A stretch of DNA of 64,000 nt from Anthopleura xanthogrammica (taxonomy: Eukaryota; Cnidaria; Anthozoa; Actiniaria; Actiniidae): contig OZ025216.1 of NCBI GenBank assembly GCA_964019055.1, forward strand, positions 4,686,001-4,750,000, read 5' to 3'. Shown here in pieces: positions 12,801-24,900 of this stretch. Positions within the stretch are counted from its first letter, which is position 1. Every line of letters begins with the position of its first letter. Position numbers and translations under genes: made by a program. The notes under the pieces are model-generated. The model made no database searches and had not been told where the DNA came from. It worked only from the letters and a program-made list of their open reading frames with translations.

Positions 12801-14623
12801 CCCTATGTTCCCCTATATAGTTCTTAAATGTCCTATAATTCCTATAATTAAATTCAGAAAAGAAAAAGAAAAAATTATTATCAAGCTCATAAACTTTGGT
12901 ACCGATGGAAGGGAAATAAAAATTAACTTAAAAAATATAGGGACACTTGAGGCCCTGAAATTGGCACACTTGCACAAAAAACTGTTGCATGCACATCCTT
13001 GATGATGCTTATTTTTAATTAAATAACTAGTTCACACACTTCCTCCTAGAAGTTAAATGTTGAACCTGGTTAAGCTTACCAAAGATAACAAGCACAATGA
13101 CAGCCAAGATGGTAAACCATATCAATGGACCAGCTATCCATCTGAAACAAATTACAATCCAATCTTTAAAACCTTTAAAACAGAGATTTAATTTATGCTG
13201 CCAATAATTATCAAGAAAAAACAGGCTGTTTTTTCCATGCTCCTTTCCAATGCATTAAGCAAGTGAATAATTAAAATACAATACCTTGTTAGGACAATGT
13301 AGATCAACGCCAGCACCATAGATAGGATAAAGCCCCTGGAATGAACAGTGAGAAATATCAGACTTTTTCAATGGTAACCTTGTTGTTTTGACTCTTCCGA
13401 GTTTGTGTAGACTGACATATTTTGTCAGTTTTTTTTTCATGTGGATAATTTGCTGAAAAAGGTTCTCCTATCAACTATCGACCAATAAGACTGCAAATCC
13501 TCATTTGACATCATCAGCGCCATATTCGAAAAGGGTCTATTATACCATTAATCATATCCATTTTGAAATTATTAGCAAATCCTGCAATCTGATTGGCTAC
13601 AAAGTGTGCAATTTAAGCATTAATTGCACTATTTTGAATCATTAATTGCATCATTTTGTCAACCAATCACTTTTGAAGCTACATATAACTGTTGAGTATT
13701 TGAATATATTAAGTTTCAAAATGGATATGATTAATAGGTAATAGAACTGAGTGTCTTGCAATTTTGGGCTGAAATCACACTCGTGATTAACAAATTGCAC
13801 TCCCGCTGCGCGGTCATGCAATTTTGTAATCACTCTTGCGATTTCAGTCCAAATTGCACTCCACTCTGTTCTATTACCATTATTAATATTAACACAAAAA
13901 ACACACTCAGTATTCTAAAGTCCTTACACTAGAATCCAATGCCACACAGCCTTGACATCTTCAATAATCTGAAAAAAAATTGGTTGACACATTTACATCT
14001 TAAACAATGAACTTCAAAGAGTTGTTTGCAAGTTCGGGTTACCATAATTTAATAAATAAAAGCAATACTTTGAGAATAAAAATTTATAAACTTATTCTGT
14101 TCAAAGTGTTTGAATGTGGGGCTAAGGGGAGGGAGGAATGTCAGCATGAGTAACGGCATGATTACACTGACCAATTTTCTCTGCAACTTGTCTTGCAATG
14201 GCAAGTTGCAAGAGGGTTTACAAGGTGCCACAGTGATGCGATAATTGCCAAAAGTAGAAACAAATTCTACTTTTTGCAATAATTGCTGCAACTTTTCTTG
14301 CAACATTTTTCAAATTGCATCGTAGGTTACATGCTGCAATGATCCATGCAAGTTGTGTTGCAACTCATTTGTGAGACAAATTGCAGAGAAAATTGCTCTG
14401 TGTAATAGTGCCTTAAGGTCCAGCAAATGTTCAGAGTTAGAGGGTATTATTGCAACCACCCTTACAACAATTGCAGATTCAAGGGGTCAGGTCACAGGGT
14501 TGCCAGCTGTGACCCTTCACCTTTCTAGCTTGGAATTAGTTGGCTATTATAAGCAATAATTAGAATATTGCTAATTGCTAAGAAGGTATGGCTTCTTTTG
14601 AGATTATTATTATTATCAAAATG

Positions 14624-14694
<71 letters not shown>

Positions 14695-17600
14695 TTTATT
14701 TAACCCTTTGACTCCTGGAGGTTTTTGAGGTTTTTCAGTGTTTTTCTGGACCTAAATGTTCTCCAAGCCCTAGCAAGACCATATTTGGAGTTTTGATTGA
14801 CACTGTCAGAGTTTTATGTAAATGAGGGATGACGTTTACTGGCTGCATAATTAGTTCCCGCTTGAAAGCCGTTCTTCTTGGAATTCGGCTGCCTTGTTTT
14901 CGACTATTTTCGAAAACCAGAGATTTTGAGAGCCATTTTGTTCATCTATGGAGTGCTGGGGGGCATGCATCATGAAGCCCTAAGACAGCTTAAATCAGCA
15001 TGATCTCGAAGAACTAAGAGTATGCAAGGGATTTTAGCGTCAAAAGTTCGTAGATCATATACATTTGTACGAGTTAGAATTTTTGGCGCGATTATCCTAT
15101 GAGCTCTGAAACGATGAACAGCCAGGACCTACTGAGGGATTTTATTTTATATTTGGCTTGTGGAGAATGCTCTGAAGCTGATATTTGGGCAGTAGGACCT
15201 AGTGGCTCGACTTTTATAAAAAATCCTTGAAATGTGGGGGCGGACTACTGTCCTGTTGAAAAAATGGCATTTTTCCCAGAATGCATTGCGAAAGAGAGTA
15301 GTGAAAATCGATAAGCGATGAAATGGGTCGAGGAAAAGGGCTGTCGCTCGCCGTGTGGAAGGAATTGATGTTAAAAAAAGCACTAAAAGCCAAGTACTAG
15401 GTCCAAACTATCCTGTGTAAGGGTATTGTTTGTGTAGAAATAAAAATTGCATGGAAAAAAATGCGATGAAAAAGCAAGATTTTTGGCTTAGGGAAATGAT
15501 GTCAAAAACAGCGGTTTTCCAAAAATGTTTAAAGTTTTTTTCGTTATAATTTTGTGCAGGTTTTTTGATTTTAAAAGTTGTTCTGTTTGCTAGTTAAAAT
15601 TTTAGACTGGTATTTAGGTCAACTTGATCAAAATTGTTGAAGCTGAAATTTTTCATTTAAGGTGTGTTTTTTACGGGCGGTTTCGGGCGCCGTAGGAGTG
15701 AAAGGGTTAACACAGGATTCAGAAAACTAAACTTATTTACACTGAAGCTGTGTATAAAATAAATAATAATTTATATCTTAGTTAAGAAAAAGAAACATAA
15801 TATTAATATAATGATATATAATATTAATATAATATTGCTCTGATGGTTTAGATGGTTATTACCTTCATTCCAACATTTTGAGCATCTAGAACAATCTTCA
15901 AATCTCTGAGGGGAAAACATAACACATTTTAATATATATTTTCTTAAATAACTTAGGGATATTATTAAAAAATATAATATGATGAAAAAAATGAAAAAAT
16001 ATTTTTATAAAGAAAGTATTGATTGATTCAAATTATGCATGCAACTTGAGAAAAAAAATTCTGGAATCAAATTGCAACTGAAATCGTGTATGACATGGTC
16101 TCATGCAACCTGCAACTATTTATTTCAAAAGAAGTTGCAAAAGAATCTGTTCTGTGTGACACTGGCTTTAGATGAGAAAAAATGTCATTTTTTCCATCTG
16201 CACGCACTCTGTATTTGAAAAATAAAACAGTGTTTTACATACTCTGTGGCGAGACTTACTTTATTGCTTCTGATATTGAGGTACCAGTAACATTGGAGTT
16301 GGACTGGGAGTTAGTAACATATTCATCAAGACCACCGATGCCAGTAGGAATACAGCGGTAAAGCACTTCAGGTGTAAAGACAAGCAGATAAGTATTAGTC
16401 TAACATTAATTATCATAACATTATCAGATCAACTGATGTTTACCTATAGAATAGAAAAGTTTCAGATCATGATCATGTCGCAAGATATGTTCAGTTTTAT
16501 AGTATTCTATCTTACTGCTATTTTCATAAACATGTGAACTCTGCAGTTGCGTCAGTTGCTATGTAGTGCTGTGGTATGTCATGGTGTGTTGTGTTGTGTT
16601 GTGTTGTGTTGTGTTGTGTTGTGTTGTGTTGTGTTGTGTTGTGTTGTGTTGTGTTGTGTTGTGTTGTGGTGCAGTGTGGTATGATGTGCGCATTTGATCA
16701 TATTTCAAATTAAATTAATTTCAGTTAAAATGTGCAATGTGAGTATTAAATATTATTTTTTACCATAACTGTGAAATTTCTCGCGTGCTGATTGGTCGAG
16801 AGCCGTGGTAAATAAGAGGACATACCGATAAATGACGAATCACTTGCGCAAGGAGCAAGCAAGCGCTTCAAAGGCTTTTTCTTTCAAACTTTTTCTTCAT
16901 TTTTGGATCTTTTATTTTGACTTTGTTATGGTAAAAAACAAATTTCCAATAGTTTTGCATGGTATGTCCTCTTATTTACCACGATATAACGTCAAAAGCT
17001 GGTCAAAATTTGTTATGTACCCACTCGGCTATGCATCGTGAGTACAAAACATTTTGACCAACTTTTGACGTCATATCCTGGTAAATAAAAGGACATACCA
17101 CTCTAAACCATCGGAAATTTGTTAAATTATTATTATGTGGTGTTGGGTAGTGTGGTTAGGTATGGAATACTATGTAATGAAATGGTATGGTAGGCCACTG
17201 CTTTGTTAGTTATTGTAACTATATGGAGGGTAGGCATAGTGTGGTGTGGTAAGGTAAAGATGGTACAATATGTTGTGCTATGGTAGGTATAGTGTGGTGT
17301 GGTGTGGCAAGGTATGATGTGGTATGGTACGATATAGTGTGCTCTGGTGTACTATGGTGCACTGGAGTATGCTGTGGTATGCTGGCACAGCATGGTGTGG
17401 TGTGGTACAATTTTTGTATTCTTTCTCATATATGAATTCACCTGGTGTGCTGGCCAAGTAGTAAGGAGCACATTTTCCTTCCTTGATCAATCTTTTCTTT
17501 TCACTCTTTTTTAAATAAAAATATCAACATTAGGCAAAAGAATTGGATTCTAGTGAAATCTAACTCAGTAAAGAAATGCTTGTAGGTTTAAATAAAATAT

Positions 17601-20600
17601 CTACTAACCAAAGTCTTTGGTTTGGCTATTCCTGGTTTGCAGGTCATGTTCTTGCCATCAGCAAATACGCCAGCTTCGTTCTTTGTTGGACATTTGCTGA
17701 CACAAACCTGTCAATGAATAATCAATGATTGAAATATCATAGGAATGCTACAAAAAATATGTTTAAAAATTATGAAGTGGGAAAGCTTGAGTAAACAACT
17801 AATTGCACAAAGCATTGTTGATCAAAACCTGTGGCCCTTCACTCTTTGATTTGAAAATCATTTAGAACTCGAGTGGTTTTGAGATAAATCACAGAAAAAA
17901 GTCTGATGAAATATTGCTCTGATTAAGAGTTTTGGACTTTTCTGACACTTAAAATGTATTGGATTCTATTGTCAATAGTTTTCAGGTAGAAAACTGAAAG
18001 TGCTTAAACACAGGGCCAGCCATAAAAATCACAACAGAGTGTGATCGGTTAAAACATTTAATGCAGCTCAGCTGGATATGGATAGTTAGTCCACATTTGA
18101 TTATGAAAAAAAAATGGAATTGTATTTTTGGGAACTTCATAGCAGATATCAGAATTACAGTCTATTGCCTTCAAACAATTGCTTCAAATTGTAGCAATTG
18201 AGTCAGTTTCTGTACAATTACTGCAGCTGACCCAAATGCCTTTATTTGAAACTTATCTGCTATTGAGGTATCATATTGTCTGAAAATTGACTTAAAACAT
18301 TGAAAGAAAAGTATGGATGAGGTGAAGAAAGGGAGTGAAAAAGAAGAAAAGAAAGGAGGGAATTAAGGAAGGATTGGAGAAAGGATAAGGAAGGAAGGAA
18401 AGGAGGAAGGAAGAATGGAAGGAAGGAAGGAAGGAAGGAAGGAAGGAAGGAAGGAAGGAAGGAAGGAAGGAAGGAAGGAAGGAAGGAAGGAAGGAAGGAA
18501 GGAAGGAAGGAAGGAAGGAAGGAAGGAAGGAAGGAACTATTAATGAAGGAACAATACCCTCTGAGTGGAAGCACGCCTTGGTCACACCGGTGCACAAAGC
18601 AGGCCCTAAGACCGACCCATCGAATTATCGACCAATTTCTGTACTCCCTGTCTTTTCTAAGATACTGGAAAGAGCAGTTCATGGAATGGTTTATAGCTAC
18701 CTACAGGAAAATAAACTACTCTCCTCAATACAGTCTGGTTTCAGGCCTCTTCATTCCACATCAACATGTCTTACCCATGTAACAAACAATCTACTGGAAA
18801 ACATGGACAAAGGTCTTCCAACTGGCCTTTTATTTTTAGATCTAAGTAAGGCGTTTGACACGTTAGATCATAATATAATGTTAGATAAGCTAACGGTGTT
18901 AGGATTCAATAGGTCTACTATACAGTGGTTTAGGTCTTATCTGACAACGCGCACACAAAGTGTGAATGTCAATGGTGTTTTGTCTGAACCCCAAACTATC
19001 TACTTTGGGGTCCCGCAGGGCAGCGTTTTGGGTCCGCTATTGTTCATAATCTATATTAACGAGTTGCCCAATGTCGTAGTTTCATGTAACGTTGAGCTCT
19101 ATGCTGACGATGCCTTAATCTATTTTGCCAGTAAGTCTGTAGATGATATTCAAGCACACTTAACTGCTGACTTAGATAGAATAATTAACTGGCTTCAGGC
19201 CAACTATCTAATACTCAATCTTGACAAAACAAAAGCAATGCTAGTTGGTACCCATCAGAAGATCGCCTCTGCTGGGGCTTTGGAAATTGACATAATGCAA
19301 AAGCGCGTAGAAGTGGTTGAGAATTTTAAATATCTCGGGGTACTGTTAGATCAAACCCTATCCTGGAAGGATCACATTGATCACATTGGTAGTAAGATAT
19401 CATCTAGGTTAGGTGTTCTACGCCGTGCACGTAAGGTTCTCCCTAAAGCAACCTGCCTTTTGTTGTACAACACATTAATTCTACCTCTATTTGATTATTG
19501 TTCATCTGTTTGGGACAGCTGCGGTGCTGGTTCTAAAGCTTACCTCGATAAGTTAAACAGTCGTGCTGCTAGTATCATCGAGGGCCGATCTGTTAGCACT
19601 GAGGAGCTTAGGTCAGTACTCAGTTGGCCCAGCCTACAGTGTCGTAGAGACTACCTTAAGTGTGTGCTAGTTTTCAAATGTCTGCATAATTTGGCGCCTT
19701 CATATCTACTATCAGAATTCAAACATGCTTATGATTTTCACAGCTTTAACACCAGAAATCGTGACCTGTTGCGTCCTCCATTTGCAAGAACGACTAAGTA
19801 CCAGGGTAGTTTCCGCATAAATGGTGCGCGTGCCTTTAATTCTCTGCCGCGTAACTTTAGACTTATTGAAGTTCTCCCTAAATTTAAAAGTAAGATCAAG
19901 AAACATTTCAAGCAGTTATAGGGCTTATAACTTGGGGGGGGGGGGGGGAGGATTCAGTGTTTAATTAATTATTTAGATGTCTTAGATGTATGTAAGTTAT
20001 TGATGTATGTTGTAATTACTTTTTCTATTATGTTATATCAGGACTCCATTTAAACTAGCCTTGCTAAACTGGACATTCCTGGATAAATATTGACTTAAAT
20101 AAAAAAAAAAAAAAAAAGGCATACATCAATATCTTACAATAATTTATACAATAATTGAACAGAATTTATATTGAATGTTCGTTCACCTGTGGTGTTGGGC
20201 ATGATGGTGAGGACAGCTGACTGATATCAAACTTGATGCACTTGGTAAGGTCAAAGAACAGCAAGTACTTTTCATTGCTGAGTAATAAAAAGTAACATTA
20301 TTTTACCACTAAAGTAACTTGGGAAAAAAATGAAAAATAAGATACTAAAATCAATCAATCATACAGAAATTAAATGAAAGTTAATTATACAAATACATCC
20401 CTTTGTTCCTCCATCCATTCATTCATAGGTTACCTGTTGAATCAGGTCGCTATACAAGAACAGCCTATCATGATCGGACATGTAACCTATGTGCGTCAAC
20501 AGATGTTGGTGATGAATATCATTTTTTACTAATTTGTAATCATGTTAAATTTGTAAATCTAAGAATTACTTTTTTAGATGATCTGGGGGTTATTTGCCCG

Positions 20601-21924
20601 GATCTAAGACAATTTAAAAATTATGATCTTTTTAAATATCTACTTCTGATGCATGATGAAATGACTATGAAATTATTTGCCAAATATTGTCATGACATCT
20701 TAAACACTTACAATATTTAATAATTTTCTAACTTTATATATTCACACATATGTTATATAGTTATGTTATTGTTCACTATATATTTTCTCATTATATATAT
20801 AGTTTTATTATATAGATTATATAGCTTGATAATCTTATTCAATGTTTGTATCCATTGTATCATTTTGGTATGTAAAGGATTAAAGTTATTATTATTATTA
20901 TTCATACAATTCATTCATCCATCCATTCATCATTCATTCATCCATCCATCATTTATTTTTTTATTCCTTCATCATCCATCCATCCATCCATCCATCCATC
21001 CATCCATCCATCCATCCATCCATCCATCCATCCATCCATCATCTATTTTTTCATTCATTCATTATTAATTCATCCATTCATCCGTCCATTCATCCGTCCA
21101 TTCATCCGTCCATTCATCATTCATTCATCCATTCATTCATCATTCATCATTTATCCATTCATCATTCATCCACCCATTCATTCATCCACCATTCATTCAT
21201 CATTTATTCACTCATCCATTCATCCACCCATTTATCCGTCCATCCACCAATCATTCATTCATCCATTCATCATTTATCCATCCATCCATTCATTCATCCA
21301 TCCATTCACCTTCCATCCATTCATTCATCCATCCATGTTTCTAGATAAGGTGTAAACATGAACTAAACTTTTTTTAAGTGCGCAAATCATTAATTCAGAG
21401 GAAATTTGTAGATTTTATAAAGTGTCAGATAATACTATTAGATTATAATAATAGATTATTATTATTATTATCTGACACTTCAAATTTCAAAATCTTCAAA
21501 TTTCCTGTGAATTCATTTTTTTGCACATTTAAAAAGTTTAACCATGTTGGTTTCCTTGGATTTCCTTTCATATCCACTAGACTAAGTATGGCATCCATGT
21601 CTTTTTATACTTTATTCTCAGGAGTTATCTAAATATAATACTTACGGATAATCTTTTCCACAAGTTTTTCCTAAAACGGTGAATGAGGGACATATTTCAG
21701 TAAAACTTTTAGTATGATAAGCAATGTCAATTTATGTATGAAGTTATGATGACAATGATTTATGATTGATATAGCGCCCTTTCTATATGGATATTATCAA
21801 AGGTGCTTTACAATCATGAGAGGTGGTTAGAATGAGGTGTAGGCACTAAGGGTGGTCACTGCCAGGGTTTCTTTACGTCATTTAAAGTGGTTGTCCGAGC
21901 CACTTGAAAGTCTTACCGTTTGTA

Positions 21925-21966
<42 letters not shown>

Positions 21967-24900
21967 TACCCTGAGTTTTGGTCCAGCCGGTACACGAACG
22001 ACGACCTCCCACACAAAAGTCTGGTGCTCAACCAACTGAGCCAACTGGGCTTTATTCCTTTCTTTCTTTCTTTCTTTTCATACAATTAACACAGTACAAG
22101 GTATGGAACAGAGTTCCCAGTTGGTTTTAAAACAAAAGATCTTGGGAAGTCACCATTCACCCAAGTCCAAGAATGTCCTGGTAATGCAGAGCCTCCCCTA
22201 CCCCCCCCCCCCCCCCCCCCAGAACAAAATTGTGTCCCCTTTTCAATTTTATATGCAAATCTGTGTGCTAATAGGAAGTTCACATAATTATATCTATGCA
22301 CATATTAATTCTTTACCCTGTGAATCAGTTGGAAGAAGAAGCCGATTGAGGTCTCCCTCTATGAAGGCTGAAAGTAAAAAGAAAAATTATTGTTATATTA
22401 TATTTTTTGCAAATATCTGATGGATATGGCTTAGCATACCTGTTTATTATATGATTATCAATGAAATACCTATATTTCTTTATTTGAAATTTGATATTTT
22501 CACATGTGAAGATAATATCATAATCAGGGACATGTTATTTTCAAATGTGAAGATATCACCACTATGGTTACGTATTTCTTATAGCAGAAAAAAGCTCAAA
22601 AAAGCTTTCTTTTCTTTTTCATTGATAATTATATAATAAACAGAATATTACATGGGCACTAGTGGAGATAAGAATTTTATATTCTTGTGTTTAAATTCAT
22701 ATCTCCGTGCGCCCATGTAATATCCTCTATATATTCTTTTTACTAATGGATGCACTGCAATGGCAGATCAGGGTGGGTGTGTGTGTAAAAATAAAAAGTT
22801 AAGACAAAATAAAGACCCACCATTGCATCAAGGTATCATGCACGTTAACACAGGATGAATCATAATACATTGGATAGTTTCGAAAATAGATATGCAGGGC
22901 TCAAAATAATGGCCAGTCATATGCCGGTCAAGATGTCAGGCGTATGATATTCTATTTTATTTTTTCAACTATGACTGGTCAACATGTCCGTTCGAAACCC
23001 TATTTGACCAGTCAAGTACCAAATTTGGCCAGACATTGACCAATTTGACTGGCTGTTATTTTGTGCCCTGATATGCAGTATCATCTCATTAGACTGATTT
23101 AATCTAACATTTTCAAGGTCTGTAAAGGGCTTTAGGGGATATATGCATATGCTATGGTAAGTAGGACTTGATGGGACATCGTCAACCATGGATGGGAGGT
23201 ACTTATACTAGACACCATGTGACCATGGAAGATCAATGAGCAGCGCATCATACTACAGTGAAGTCCCATTACCTCAAAGCCTGGACATCTCACAGGGCTC
23301 AAAATAACAGCCAGTCAACAGTCAATGTCCAGCTAAATTTGGTACTTGGCTGGTCAAATACAGTTTTGAACGGACATGTTGACCAGTCATATTTGAAAAA
23401 AAATATATATATATATCATAGGCCGGACATCTTGACCGGAGTATGACTGGCCGTTATTTTGAGCCCTGTCTCAAATGTTATGATACTCAAACTAGAGACC
23501 AGTGTCAGCATGTATCCATGTCAGGGTGTCTCCCATTATTTCAAACCTTTCCCCTAGTCGATCTCCAGGAGTTTTGAAATAACACGAGTCTACTATAGTA
23601 GCTGACCAGTGCATACATACCTACAATTCCTACGATCACCATACCAATGATATAGGCCACAAAGAGAATACAACAGATGATATCTGTACATGATCTAAAA
23701 AATAGAAATGCGACTTTGAGTAAAATAAGAGAATTAACTCAGATCTTGTTAGAGTGAGCCCAGCCTTACCGGTTCTCAATTGGTCCTTTGAACTCTGGAT
23801 CATGTGACCTCTTCTTGCCTACGATCAGACAAATAGATGTTAGACTTTAGGTTTAGGTTTCACAGGTAGCAAACATATTCATTTGCAATTTTTTAACTTA
23901 TAGTCCACTCAACAAAATTTCGCGATTCTGATTGGTCGAGGGGAGTACAATTAGAGCATTAATCATATCCATTTTGAAATCATTAGCAAATCCTGCAATC
24001 TGATTGGCTACAAAGTGTGCGATTTAAGCATTAATTGCACTATTTTGAATCATTAATTGCATCATTTTGTCAAACAATCACTTTTGAAGCTACATATAAC
24101 TGTTGAGTATTTTAATATATTAAGTTTCAAAATGGAAATGATTAATAGGTAATAGAACTAAGTGTCTTGCAATTTTGGGCAGAAATCACACTCGTGATTA
24201 ACAAATTGCACTCCCGCTGCGCGGTCGTGCAATTTTGTAATCACTCTTGCGATTTCAGCCCAAATTGCACTCAACTCAGTTCTATTACCATTATTAATTG
24301 TACTCCGTAGGAGTACCTATTAAGTTGCTACGATCATGCGATTTCCTATACTAATGGTCTATTGACATGTGGGTCTAACAAATAATGTAACTCGTTATAT
24401 TTTCCAAGCACTAAGGTTTTAGTAAATAAATAAAATAAAATGACCCTTCCCTAGATCTAGAGCTGAGTACAAAAGTGTCCCATGATGAAGAATAATGGAG
24501 TGTGCATTTGTCTGTACTGGTTTGATAATATATGAAAAAGTTTAACTTTGGATACTCAGTACAGCTTACTTAGATTGATGACAAGCTTTCGACTCAAGCT
24601 AGAGTCAAGCAATGATTAGTTATGTCTTAGCTATGTGCTGTTGCTAATATAAATAAATAAAATAAATAATAAATGTGAATTAACAGTGGGTTTCACAGAG
24701 TGGCTCTTCTTCCACTGGATACAAATTGGAATTTAGAAGTTGATTTTTGCCGCGGGAGGAAAAACCAGAGAACCCAGAGAAAAACACTTGAAGCACATGT
24801 TGAGATAACCAAGAATCATCTCTCTCCACATACAACACACATATACCTATTTCAAAAAAGGTTGTCATAGGTGGTAGGTGATAGGAAATAGGTCATTCAA

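Noticed and set aside
18260..18682. Minus-strand FLPS-repeat frames
   Set aside because: Translation of the GGAA microsatellite.
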